A stretch of 64,000 nt of DNA from Flammeovirgaceae bacterium 311 (GCA_000597885.1 CP004371.1:5472001-5536000), one strand, 5' to 3'; numbered from the stretch's first letter, positions 25,673-35,400 are shown. A program made the numbers and translations. The notes: generated by a model not told the origin, from the sequence alone.

Positions 25673-26962
25673 TTATATTTGATATCTCATTGATATTGTC
25701 TCAGATACACGCCGAATTAAATACATATAGGGTATTAATTTCCTGTTATTCGCTCTGGTTGGTAATATTACTTTATTTTCTCTACTTTCTCGAATATGAA
25801 CTAAAACGTTCCTAATCTTTTCAATTCTATCTGCTATTGAATTGATTAAGTCTATTTTTAACTTATCTCTTTCCTTTTTCTTCTCCTTAGTTTCTTTACC
25901 TTCTCTTGCTAGTTTATCCAATGTTTTTTCATCAGATATTATTGCTGATAATTTAAAATTTCCATCGAATTCTAAGTCATTGCTAAAATATTTGATATTA
26001 CATTTAAGCTCTAATAATATATCATCGACTGTTAGATAATCTAAAACTAACTTAGTTAGCTTCTGCTTATCAGTGGTATTATTAGAATAATCTTTAAGTT
26101 CTTCTATTATTGTCCTTGAATAAATTGCTGAGTTATGTAAAATATCTGGGCTCTTTAAAAGATTAGTTAGCTTTCTTTTTAACTCTTCATCTAAGTAATA
26201 GTAAGCAAAGTACTCTAAAACTTGATAATAAAATAAATATCTTAACCTACTACTTCCACTCTCTTGAGCAACTTGTAGTAAGTCAAGTGCTATTGGGTCA
26301 ATCGAGCTTGCTGAAATAACACTAGGAAACTCATTATCATTTGAATGGCAAGGTAATTTTGATACTTCACTCTTAGGTTCTATATTATGTATTTGTATGA
26401 TTGGAGACTTTCTATCAAAAAACCTTGAATAAACATTAACATGTTTGCATAATGGAATAAAATCATTTTTAATCTTTTTAAAGTCTCCTTCTATGAAGAA
26501 TGAGTATGGTTTCTTATCAGAAAAATAAGTCTTCATTTGAGAATTATGAAGATCTAGGCGATAAAAGTCTCTAAATACTTTCAAATTTCTATATCCAGAT
26601 TCACTTGGTGAATCTGTTTCTCGAAATCCCATTGCCAAAAGCTTTAATGCATCAGAAGGTTCATCATATTTTGTGGTTAACTCTAAACCTTTATAATAAA
26701 ACCTAGTGGTCCTGCTTAAGAAAGAGCTTGTGTCCTTTAATGGTGCAAATATAAATTCAAGCATCTGCTCTGACTTATGATATATTGCAGATAGCTCGAG
26801 AGGCAATTCTATTTCTTTTAATAATTCAAAATCAGAATCTTTTTGAAATCGACACATAAATGTGCTTTCATTCCATAAGTTAGTTATGTTAACATGTTCT
26901 GTTTCTTCAACTATATTTATATTACTATTTAACTTCTTGAAAGATTCTAATGCTTGATCCAT
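25673..26962 (-). CDS. Uncharacterised protein with C-terminal HEPN-like motif
   Basis: 429 residues, unlike its neighbours in composition (visibly AT-rich, many Ile/Lys/Asn), suggesting transfer. No signal peptide. The N-terminal about 220 residues are beta-rich with no motif known to me. The C-terminal half is helical: LRYLFYYQVLEYFAYYYLDE, a charged Lys/Glu coil (about 355-375) and RIEKIRNVLVHIRESRE. The RNVLVH stretch (Arg384 to His389) fits the HEPN RNase signature R-x4-H, with Asn after Arg, and the preceding YQVLEY helix is typical of HEPN helix 1. If real, this is a candidate RNA-cleaving effector beside an Mrr nuclease. Function otherwise unknown. Confidence 0.6.
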   Translation of the reverse strand: MDQALESFKKLNSNINIVEETEHVNITNLWNESTFMCRFQKDSDFELLKEIELPLELSAIYHKSEQMLEFIFAPLKDTSSFLSRTTRFYYKGLELTTKYDEPSDALKLLAMGFRETDSPSESGYRNLKVFRDFYRLDLHNSQMKTYFSDKKPYSFFIEGDFKKIKNDFIPLCKHVNVYSRFFDRKSPIIQIHNIEPKSEVSKLPCHSNDNEFPSVISASSIDPIALDLLQVAQESGSSRLRYLFYYQVLEYFAYYYLDEELKRKLTNLLKSPDILHNSAIYSRTIIEELKDYSNNTTDKQKLTKLVLDYLTVDDILLELKCNIKYFSNDLEFDGNFKLSAIISDEKTLDKLAREGKETKEKKKERDKLKIDLINSIADRIEKIRNVLVHIRESRENKVILPTRANNRKLIPYMYLIRRVSETISMRYQI

Positions 26963-27049
26963 TTTTATAATGTTAAATGAATTTAATATTTGAAACTTTA
27001 AAACTTAATGATTGTGGTGCTTTAGTATTTAGCGTCTGGGACCAGGGAT

Positions 27050-27190
27050 GTTATATATACGCCACAGTGGTATATATATTAGAGTAGATATATTAGCTAC
27101 TGTTACTTTTGCCGAACCTGAATTTAAAGTAGTTGCTACCACTAACATACCATTTGTTAGACACAACTCCAAGTACACGCTTTGAATATC
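27050..27190. repeat. Dispersed intergenic repeat, copy R5
   Basis: Contains an imperfect version of the ATATACGCCAC palindrome at 27,055-27,077 and the hairpin CTAACATACCATTTGTTAG at 27,142-27,160, identical to R2. It stands just downstream of a decayed SNF2 3'-end copy and upstream of the HEPN-like gene. Confidence 0.6.
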
Positions 27191-27195
27191 CTCAT

Positions 27196-27454
27196 CCCAA
27201 CAACCCCCGACAACTCCTCCCTCTTCAAACTCTTCAGACCACCTGAGACCACCTGCATCCGCCTTCACCAGATCACCGGCCAGGGCAGCTTTGCTTTCCT
27301 GCAGGAGCATGATTTTCTCTTCGATGGTGTCGGGGGTGACTAACCTGACGGCTACTACTTTCTTCTGCTGGCCGATGCGGTGGGTGCGGTCGATGGCCTG
27401 GTTCTCTACCGCTGGGTTCCACCAGGGGTCTACCAGGTATACATAGTCGGCTTC
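27196..27454 (-). pseudogene. Duplicated 3' end of the SNF2 helicase gene, copy A
   Basis: About 260 bp matching the last part of the SNF2 gene at 32.44-32.70 kb closely; a 60-bp core from CACCAGATCACC to CAGGAGCAT differs by only a base or so. The minus frame still reads [20 protein letters not shown], then diverges. Only the C-terminal residues, no helicase motif upstream of VDPWW, are present. Frame is not kept throughout. Confidence 0.85.
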
Positions 27455-27486
27455 ACATATGCACTGATCTGGTGTTGGGCATAGGG

Positions 27487-27846
27487 TTATTCCGTTATTT
27501 TTCTCTGACGCACATTTTCTTTTGTGACTACTGATATTTTACCAAGAAAGTCTATACTATCTTCCTCTAATAGAGTCAATAAAAGTGTGCCAGGCTCATC
27601 GGGTAGGAACTGATCCAAACGGAAATAAATAATACCTGTTTTTACTACTTTTCCTTTTCTAAAAATAAGCTCACCAAAATCAGAGTCGAAAGTTAATAAG
27701 ACTCTGTTTTCCTGATTAGCCAGATCCAGGACTTCTTCATCTTCAATGCCAGCATTTTTTGCACCCACATATTTTATATCCCAGCCTTTTTCCTGGAGCT
27801 GTGTGATGAGTCTGAGTGGAATGTTCTCATCTGCAAGAAATTTCAT
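27487..27846 (-). CDS. DUF5615 PIN-like protein, probable toxin
   Basis: 119 residues, [20 protein letters not shown] and onward. Asp6 and Glu7 in FLADENIP and the [18 protein letters not shown] segment carry the acidic residues of this PIN-related fold. DUF5615 commonly partners DUF433. The ATG shares a base with the DUF433 stop (TAATG), so the two are translationally coupled. Upstream-first order (antitoxin then toxin) fits. RNase activity is inferred from family, not seen. Confidence 0.85.
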   Translation of the reverse strand: MKFLADENIPLRLITQLQEKGWDIKYVGAKNAGIEDEEVLDLANQENRVLLTFDSDFGELIFRKGKVVKTGIIYFRLDQFLPDEPGTLLLTLLEEDSIDFLGKISVVTKENVRQRKITE

Positions 27847-28085
27847 TAGGCAGATCTTCTCTTGATCTCAAATAAAAACTCGTCTTTGAGCAAATCATTT
27901 AGATAGGAGAACACCGCCTGCAGGTGCTCCTTCTTCAAATTGGGATAGTTCTCAAATATCTGAGCTTCAGTCCAGCCGTTGGCTAGTAATCCTACGATAA
28001 ACTCAACAGATAATCTGGTCCCTTTTATCACAGGTTTGCCAAACCCTCTGTTTTCATTTGTTTCTATATATTCAGACCAGTTCAT
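27846..28085 (-). CDS. DUF433 protein, probable antitoxin
   Basis: 79 residues, MNWSEYIETNENRGFGKPVI, then KGTRLSVEFIVGLLANGWTE and IFENYPNLKKEHLQAVFSYL. This is the classic DUF433 sequence with its winged helix-turn-helix and the GxP-V-I-KGTRLSV signature. It precedes the DUF5615 gene with TAATG overlap. Probably the DNA-binding antitoxin. The unit is bracketed by SNF2-end copies A and B together with R5 and R6. Confidence 0.87.
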   Translation of the reverse strand: MNWSEYIETNENRGFGKPVIKGTRLSVEFIVGLLANGWTEAQIFENYPNLKKEHLQAVFSYLNDLLKDEFLFEIKRRSA

Positions 28086-28126
28086 ATTAAGCTTTTTTCT
28101 TAAGGTACGAAATTAGTATATCATCA

Positions 28127-28260
28127 GTTGATCTCCCTGAATTAAACTCAACTTCTTTGTATCTGCATTATTAGCTGTTCAATAACTATATCAGCAACAG
28201 ATGTCCAGCCTGCTGTCTAATCTGCAGCCCCAGTTAACCCTAACATATTGTGTGTTCATC
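28127..28260. repeat. Dispersed intergenic repeat, copy R6 (diverged)
   Basis: AACTTCTTTGTATCTGCAT resembles R3 (AACTTCTTTGTATCAACAG), and TTGATCTCCCTGAATT is shared with R7 near 32,297. The hairpin is degraded (CCCTAACATATTGTGTG). It sits between DUF433 and SNF2-end copy B. Confidence 0.45.
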
Positions 28261-28297
28261 AGGAATCAAAGCCATTATGGCAAAAGGCTTCATCCCC

Positions 28298-28611
28298 CCA
28301 GCAACCCCAGCAAATCCTCCCTAGTCAAATTCTTCAACCCACCCGCATCTGTCTTTACCAGATCACCGGCCAGGGCAGCTTTGCTTTCCTGCAGGAGCAT
28401 CATTTTCTCTTCGATGGTGCATGGGGGTGACTTACCTGATGGCTACCTCTTTCTTTTGCTGGCCGATGCGGTGGGTGCGGTAGAGGGCCTGGTTCACTAC
28501 AGCGGGGTTTAACTGGGGTCTAGCAGGTATACATAGTTGGCTTTGGTAGGGTGAGGGTGGTGCCGCCTGCTTTGAGGCTGATGAGGTAAACACGGACGCT
28601 GCTATTGTTTC
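28298..28611 (-). pseudogene. Duplicated 3' end of the SNF2 helicase gene, copy B
   Basis: About 315 bp matching 32.45-32.76 kb, slightly longer than copy A, ending near GGACGCTGCTATTGTTT. The minus frame reads a broken [16 protein letters not shown] (the HRIGQ motif of helicase motif VI) with frameshifts and substitutions. More decayed than copy A in the middle (for example at GGTGCATGGGGG). Non-functional. Confidence 0.85.
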
Positions 28612-28701
28612 TGTTATGCACAAGAATGTAAAAGATAGTCGATTAGAGACATTGATCATAATTCTCCTATATCAATTCCTGGCTTAAACTGTTATTCAGG
28701 T

Positions 28702-29319
28702 ATGAGATATTCTTATTTAATTTTATTTATTCTCCTCTCACTACCTGGCTTTTCTCAACAGGAAAACTTAATTGAAAAACGGCTACTCCTAACCATAGGA
28801 GGAATCTTAAGAAGCCCCGAGCTTATAGATCATGGAATGACTTCCGTATATTCGTATGCAATTGTTAATCGTTTTAAGGCAGGAGGGAACCTGGGAATTA
28901 TGTATCAGTTAATGCCAAGACTTTCGATAGGTTACAATGCTAACCTTCGTTATGGCCTTGTTTATTTTAAAGATGGTTACCTTACCAGACCAGTAAAAGA
29001 ATTCATCACAGATCATAATGTAATGGCTTCCTATAGAATATCAGATGCAGATTCAAAATTTGAAGTTTCTTTAGGATTGGGACATAGCTGGATAAACACC
29101 AATAAAACCTACACTGTGCAATCCGTAAATGGTTTTTCATTTCCACATAATCTTGACTATGGGACATTTGATGTTATTACATCCTTCTCATATCATAATT
29201 TCCATGCTGAACCTAAACTCATGTTTAATTACGATCATAATTATCCTCTTGATGTAGGGGCAAAAGATCTTAGGATATGGCTCAATTTAAGAGTCTATTA
29301 TGCCTTAGGTGTTCTCTAA
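28702..29319 (+). CDS. Small outer-membrane beta-barrel-like protein
   Basis: 205 residues with signal peptide MRYSYLILFILLSLPGFSQ. The mature part alternates hydrophobic and aromatic residues in strand-like blocks (NLGIMYQLMPRLSIGYNANL, KFEVSLGLGHSWINTNKTY, LMFNYDHNYPLDVGAKDLRI) and ends in an aromatic strand (IWLNLRVYYALGVL), as in eight-stranded outer-membrane barrels. Only plus-strand gene in this stretch. No specific function. Confidence 0.6.
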   Translation: MRYSYLILFILLSLPGFSQQENLIEKRLLLTIGGILRSPELIDHGMTSVYSYAIVNRFKAGGNLGIMYQLMPRLSIGYNANLRYGLVYFKDGYLTRPVKEFITDHNVMASYRISDADSKFEVSLGLGHSWINTNKTYTVQSVNGFSFPHNLDYGTFDVITSFSYHNFHAEPKLMFNYDHNYPLDVGAKDLRIWLNLRVYYALGVL

Positions 29320-29376
29320 ACAATTAGGATGCCCCGCGCCTCCAGCTCCTTTTTGATAAGCCCGGCATGGTCGGCA

Positions 29377-31503
29377 CTACTTTTTTCTTTCTCCCGGGTG
29401 GTACCTCGTTTCTAAATTCTGATTAATTTCTTCATCTGTCAGCAGGACCTGCTTGAACTGGCCTTTGGCGTAAAGTGCTGCCTGATCCGAATAATGCGGA
29501 GAATCAGGATGGCTGCTCACGCCATAGGGAATGATCGATTTTGCTTTCACCTCGTCGCCAAACTCTATAACTGCCACATAGGAATGGCCACCTGTTGACC
29601 TTCTGACTACTTTATCCTCTATGCTGCCGGGCCACAGGCAGAACATAATTCCTGTACCACCAGGTCCTCCAGCTATGGGGAAATGTTCTAAAGAATCAGT
29701 TACGCCATACTGGCTGTTATTTTGTACACGCTGATGCCGCATAACATCCCCCCAGGCAATCTCCCAGCTCCCCTTATCCTTTTGAAGCAGATCAATGGTC
29801 TGTTCCAGCGCGATAACCCTCGGCCAGCTGCCATTCATAGTGTTTTTGAACAAAAGCTCATCGTAGATAAAGTATAGGGTAGCAGCCTTCGAGTCTGCAC
29901 TGGCATACTTATCCCATGCCTTTAAGAGTTTTATTGCTTGCCTTAATTTCAGGGCCCTTTCTTGATCAGTCTGTGTCAGCCGGTCGTATTCAGCAAAAAG
30001 CGCTGGCAGGGTTTCTCCGGCCCTGTGCACATAGGTATCCATGATGGCGCGCTCCAGGTCTTCCATGGTGATCCCATTCATGCTATCCAGCATGATCCGT
30101 GATCGTTCCGCTCTTTCAGTGTCCCGCTGCAGCTGGGTCATGTAGCGGGGAAATTTGCTGGCATCAGGGTTTTCGGCTGTGGTCGTAAGAAAGGGGTCCG
30201 AGTTACAGTTCTGCAGGTACCCTGTTTTTGGGTTCTGCAGCTGCGGGAGCTCCTCCAGGCTATGGTACCCTTTCCACCGGCTCCTGGGGTCGCTGCCATC
30301 CACAGGTTTTGACCAGTCTAATGATTCGTCCCTTTTCGGGATGGTGCCATTGTAGACGTACATGATATTGCCCTCTTTATCGGCATACATAAAATTATGA
30401 TAGGCAATAGAGGTACTGGCAATGGCGGCTTTAAAATCCTTTAGGTTTGTGGATTTACTCATCTGGTAAAACTGCGGAATACTTCCGCCATTTTCCACGC
30501 CCACCGATTGGTAGCTCATCCCCTGTTTCCCATGCCGGGATAGCACGGGCCCATGAATGGTTTTTAGAAAGCTGTACTTCCTGCTGACAATCCCACTGTC
30601 TGTTTTAACCCTGATAGAATCTGTCCAGGTTTCCGCAGTTAAATAGTCATCATCAAACCTGTATTTTAGCGTATCAGTCGGATGGTCAAATGTAATCCTG
30701 AAAGCATCGCCAATATCCGGGTAATTAACAGTGAGCGACCAGGCGATTGACTGGTTATTGCCCAGCACCGGGATAATATTAGCCCCGTAAGCCATCACAC
30801 CGTAAAAATCCAGACCTTCCTCACTTTTCAGGTGAACTTCATAAGGCTGGTCGGATGGAATGTGCGGGTTGATCACTAAATAGGTGTTTCCGTTTTTTGT
30901 TTTTTTAGGACTTATCGCCCACATGTTCGAGCCCATTTTCGGTTCCAGGCTATTGTTATTGATGTAGGCCGAAACTTCGTCATCTCTGATGCCTGTATGT
31001 GAAAAGCCAAAGCTACCCCACATCATTCTTTCTACTGCCAGTAAATGCCAGGGTTCGAAGCGGGTGATCAGCTGCGGTTTTACTTCGGGATGGGTGCTTA
31101 AGTAGTAGTTGAGCCCGGCGGTATAGGCATCGCAGAGGAGTTTTATTTTATTGTTGAAGCCTGCGTATTCTGCTTTAGCGTGCTCAACTACCTTAAATGC
31201 CCTGATCTGATAATCGAAGGAAACGGCACCTTCTCCACTTACTTCTGCCTGCCTGCCAATAGTGGCAATCACCATATCTTCGATCGACTGGAAATGATCT
31301 TCGGCCCTGGCATATGCTAGGCCGAAAAGAACACTTTCATCTGTGGGTCCTGCAATATGCGCAATGCCCCATTTATCCCTGGAGATGGTTACTGTTTTGG
31401 CCATTTCAACAGGATCAACCTGATAGTAGGCGATATTATCTTTTTCCTCTGAACATGCAAATACCAATAAACTGATGGAAAGGAATACCAGGAGTTTTTT
31501 CAT
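29377..31503 (-). CDS. Penicillin-acylase family amidohydrolase (lipoprotein)
   Basis: About 708 residues from MKKLLVFLSISLLVFACSEE, a lipoprotein signal; 15 codons further upstream are also open but not signal-like. The Ntn-hydrolase precursor order is present: alpha-chain-like DKWGIAHIAGPTDESVLFGL, then MGSNMWAISPKKT, where Ser192 would be the N-terminal nucleophile of the beta chain after self-cleavage. Next come VLGNNQSIAWSLTVNYPDIG (oxyanion region) and the long beta-chain end. Family members hydrolyse N-acyl bonds (penicillins, acyl-homoserine lactones, other amides). Real substrate unknown. Transcribed alone. Confidence 0.87.
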   Translation of the reverse strand: MKKLLVFLSISLLVFACSEEKDNIAYYQVDPVEMAKTVTISRDKWGIAHIAGPTDESVLFGLAYARAEDHFQSIEDMVIATIGRQAEVSGEGAVSFDYQIRAFKVVEHAKAEYAGFNNKIKLLCDAYTAGLNYYLSTHPEVKPQLITRFEPWHLLAVERMMWGSFGFSHTGIRDDEVSAYINNNSLEPKMGSNMWAISPKKTKNGNTYLVINPHIPSDQPYEVHLKSEEGLDFYGVMAYGANIIPVLGNNQSIAWSLTVNYPDIGDAFRITFDHPTDTLKYRFDDDYLTAETWTDSIRVKTDSGIVSRKYSFLKTIHGPVLSRHGKQGMSYQSVGVENGGSIPQFYQMSKSTNLKDFKAAIASTSIAYHNFMYADKEGNIMYVYNGTIPKRDESLDWSKPVDGSDPRSRWKGYHSLEELPQLQNPKTGYLQNCNSDPFLTTTAENPDASKFPRYMTQLQRDTERAERSRIMLDSMNGITMEDLERAIMDTYVHRAGETLPALFAEYDRLTQTDQERALKLRQAIKLLKAWDKYASADSKAATLYFIYDELLFKNTMNGSWPRVIALEQTIDLLQKDKGSWEIAWGDVMRHQRVQNNSQYGVTDSLEHFPIAGGPGGTGIMFCLWPGSIEDKVVRRSTGGHSYVAVIEFGDEVKAKSIIPYGVSSHPDSPHYSDQAALYAKGQFKQVLLTDEEINQNLETRYHPGERKK

Positions 31504-31835
31504 TTCTGCTGATTGATGTTTTTTCAAGTTGTGCCAAACAGTCGGCAAAATGGAGCAGGGACTGTCGCGGGGCTTGAAGTTAACAAAGTGTGGTAGACTT
31601 AGCTAGGCCTGTAAATTTTTTGTTAATATGCCTGCTTAGGTTCTGGCTTAGAGCCTGCCGTCAGCCACTATCATCCTGTTTATTTCCTTTGCTAACCGGC
31701 GTGCATCCTCTATGAGGAGCCTACGCAGGTTTTATGATATAATGTGAATTATGGGTTGAAGACAGCTGGAGAAAGGTAGTTTTTGCTGGCTGCAGGCTTT
31801 TTTATTTCTTATTCTTTTATAAAAATCAACAGCTT
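31504..31835. other. Intergenic spacer, nothing recognised
   Basis: About 330 bp upstream of the acylase gene. No repeat family member or coding frame was seen. Confidence 0.4.
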
Positions 31836-32246
31836 TCAGGCTTTTCTGTACATCAAGTGAGCAGCAGTTTTTAGTTCTACAATTGCCAGAACAGTTATAA
31901 CAATAATTTCGAGAATGAAATACATCAAGCCTAAAACAGTTAGTTTTTGGTATAAGTAGATTATCAAAACAATGGTGAGGCAACAGTACATGAGGTTGGT
32001 AATTGCAATAATTTTCATGTAGGGCCTCCAATTAGCTGTTTTGCTTAAAAAGCATATGAATGAATAGGTGAAAAAAATGCAAGCCATGAAAGCTAAAGGA
32101 TAAAGCACCTCTTCTGGCATACCAAAAGTGTTTTCAAATCTTGTCAGGATCAAGCCCAGCATGATTGCAGATAACAGCCCTCCTAAGCTGTCAATTAAAA
32201 ACAGTTTCCTTGGTTCTATTTTATTCAGTTTGTGCTGAAGGGCCAT
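31836..32246 (-). CDS. Small four-helix membrane protein
   Basis: 136 residues. After a short basic N-terminus (MALQHKLNKIEPRKLFLIDS) come four hydrophobic segments (GGLLSAIMLGLIL, YPLAFMACIFFTYSFICFL, IIAITNLMYCCLTIVLIIYL and the last IIVITVLAIVEL). A family common in Bacteroidota but without known function. Inner-membrane location likely. The next gene upstream is SNF2, with repeat R7 between. Confidence 0.65.
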   Translation of the reverse strand: MALQHKLNKIEPRKLFLIDSLGGLLSAIMLGLILTRFENTFGMPEEVLYPLAFMACIFFTYSFICFLSKTANWRPYMKIIAITNLMYCCLTIVLIIYLYQKLTVLGLMYFILEIIVITVLAIVELKTAAHLMYRKA

Positions 32247-32294
32247 TATATTACTGTGTCATATTGGATTCACAATTTTTCTTTCAGCTAATCC

Positions 32295-32430
32295 CTTGAT
32301 CTCCCTAATTCAAATTGCTGTTTTACAATAATACCGGCTACAGTCGCTGCTTCGGTTGTTAGACTACCTACCTACCTACGGCGGCTGTTACTAAGTTATG
32401 CTTTGTTTGCTACAGATCAAATTACGAACT
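32295..32430. repeat. Dispersed intergenic repeat, copy R7 (diverged)
   Basis: TTGATCTCCCTAATTCAAA matches R6 near 28,127. GCTGCTTCGGTTGTTAGAC and AACTCCTTAAGTAC-type words recall R2 and R5 (GTTAGACAGAACTCC). It lies at the 3' end of the intact SNF2 gene, as R5 and R6 lie at the ends of its partial copies. Confidence 0.45.
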
Positions 32431-32444
32431 CCTTAAGTACCTGC

Positions 32445-35400
32445 TTACTCCAGCAGCCCAAGCAAATCCTCCCTCGTCAGCGCTTTCAACCCACCCGCAT
32501 CAGCCTTCACCAGATCACCGGCCAGGGCAGCTTTGCTTTCCTGCAGGAGCATCATTTTCTCTTCTATGGTGTCGGGGGTGACGAGGCGCACGGCTACTAC
32601 TTTCTTCTGCTGGCCAATGCGGTGGGTGCGGTCGATGGCCTGGTTCTCGACGGCGGGGTTCCACCAGGGGTCTACCAGGTATACATAGTCGGCCTCGGTG
32701 AGGTTGAGGCCGGTGCCGCCGGCTTTGAGGCTGATGAGGAAAACACGGACGCTGCTATTGTTTTGAAAGGCCTCTACCTTGCCCTGCCGGTTGCGGGTCT
32801 TGCCGGTGAGGTATTCGTAAGGGATGCCCCGTGACGTCAACTCCACTTTGATCAGCTCCAGCATGGCCACAAACTGGGAGAAGACCAGGATCTTGTGGTG
32901 GGGCGCCTTGCTTTCGATCTGCTCCAGCAGGACCTCTATTTTGGCGGAGTCGCTGCTGTAATATTGGGCGTCATTGAGCAGGAGAGGGGAGTTGCAGATC
33001 TGGCGGAGCTTGGTGAGACCCTGCAGCACATGCAGGCTGTTGCGGTCTATGTCGACGCCTTCTTTGGTGAGCAGGAAGTCGCGGAATTCCCTGGCATAGG
33101 CATTGTACACTCGGCGCTGCTCCGGACCCATTTCGCAAAGCAGGAGCATTTCGGTTTTTTCGGGCAGCTCGGGGGCTACGCCTTCCTTGGTGCGGCGCAG
33201 AATAAAGGGGCTGATCTTTTGCTGCAGCTCCCGGGCTTTTCTGCTATCCTTAAACTTATCGATGCGGGCCGAGTACTGCTCCTTAAAATGCTGCTTGTTG
33301 CCCAGCAGTCCGGGGCAGGCAAAGGAGAGCTGGCTGTAGAGGTCAAAGGTATTGTTCTCCAGCGGCGTACCGGTGATTACAATGCGGTTGCGCGCCTGCA
33401 GCAGGCGGGCAGCTTTGTAGCGCTGCGATTCGGGGTTTTTGATGGCCTGCGACTCGTCCAGGAAAATGTAGTTAAAGCGGTACTGCTTCAGGAAGCGGAC
33501 GTCCTGCAGCAGGGTGCCGTAGGAGGTGAGGATAATGTCATAGTCCCCAAACTCCGCCACATCCTTAATCCGGCCGGAACCCCAGAGGGTGAGCACGCGC
33601 AGGCTGGGGGTAAACTTCTGCACCTCGGCCTGCCAGTTAAAAATTAGCGTGGTTGGCACCACCACCAGGTTGGCGGTTGTATGCCCTTTCTCGCGCTGGG
33701 AGAGGATGAAGGCCAGGATCTGCAGCGTTTTGCCCAGACCCATATCATCGGCCAGGATGCCGCCAAACCCCCATTCGTCGAGAAAATTAAGCCAGCTGAG
33801 GCCCTGCTTCTGGTAAGTCCGCATGTTTGCTTTTAGGGCTGTCGGAACGGCCACCTCCTCAATGCGCTCAAACCCGGCAAACCTGTCTTCAATCAGCGCA
33901 AGTTCCTCCTTAACCTCCTCCGAGAGCACCTCTTCGTCGTACATTTCGCGGATGCCCCTGAAGTTTGTTTTTGGGGTGCGCAGGCTGTCGTCTACCACCT
34001 CTGCGGCTGCAAAAAATTTAGCAAAGCGCTCAATCCATTCGGCAGGCAGCAGACCCTGGCTGCCATCGCCCAGCTGCACAAAGCGGCTGCGGTTGCGCAG
34101 GGCTTTCTGCAGGTGCTTCAGCGAGGCTTTCTGATTGCCGTACTTTACCGCTACGTGGGTATCGAACCAGTCTACGCCACTGTTCACCGTAACCGAAACC
34201 TTTGCCTTGTGCGGGTTCAGCTTGTTTTTGCTTAGCTGGTTAAAGCCCAGCACCCGGATGCCCTGCTGCTGCCAGGCCTCAAAGGCATCTAAAAACCAGT
34301 TTTCGTCCAGGAAGCGATCCCGGTGCAGGTAAAAGCAGTCGAAGTACAGGTAAGAACCTTCCTCGTAGAGCTGGCCCTCAAAATCCGGGTGCTGCTGCAG
34401 CAGGCGGGCCAGGAACTCCAGCTCGGCCCTTTCATCGCGCTCCATGGCAAAAGGATTGCCCTTCGCATCGGTGGCATAGAGCTGTTTTTTAGAGAGAATA
34501 GGGATCTCTACCTCGCCGTACCGCATCACCGGGGTAATGAGCACAAAAGCATCCGAATCCTGCAGGTAAATAAGCTGCTCCACCCCGCTGCTGCCTGCCC
34601 CCTGCCCAAAGCCTACCTCCTGCAGCTGCTGCGGGGTGGCCGGTTTGTAATAGGTGTAGTGGATGCGCACCCGCTGCTCCAGCCGCGCGAGCACCCCTTC
34701 TTTGAACTCCTCAAACCGGCTGCGGTGTATCAGCAGGGTATAGTTGTACTGTTTAAAAAAGTCGATCACCGCCAGGAACTCCAGCTTATCGATCAGGTAA
34801 AGCGTGCCGCCGATCAGCACAAAATACTGGTAGCGAATCCGCAGGGCATGGAGCTCATGAACCCCGTCGGCCACCACCAGCTGCCCCGATACTTCGTAGA
34901 AATCCCCTTTCTGGTGTACATAGAGGCGAAGCTCCGGACTAAGGTTTTTGAGCTGCACCGGCACCAGCGATGGGGCCGTGGTGTTTACCGAGGCTCGGGC
35001 ATCGTGGTAGTAGAAGTCCAGGCCTAGCGGGTTTTTCACCAAAGCCTTCAGGCCCTGTATGTCGGAGGCCGATCTTTCGGTATTGAAGTTATTCTGGAAT
35101 TTCTGGATGGCCGAGTAAAACTTCAGCTCCTGCTGCTGCTCCGTTTTCCAGATCAGGTCCAGGGGCGCCAGTGGGGTTAGGGGGTTCTTGGGCTTTCCCT
35201 CGCGGGTGGTGGCGGCCAGGAAGAGCTCCAGGTTTAAATGGTTGTAGAAGCGGTGCTGGCTTAGCACCACAATCATTTTAGTGCTGCTGCTGCCCTGGGA
35301 GAGGTGGGGCAGGGCAGTGGCAGGCTTTGGCAGCAGCTGCTCCTCTATCTTTTTGCCGGTAAAAGCATTGAGCGGGAAAAGCTCTTTTCTTTTTGATTTT

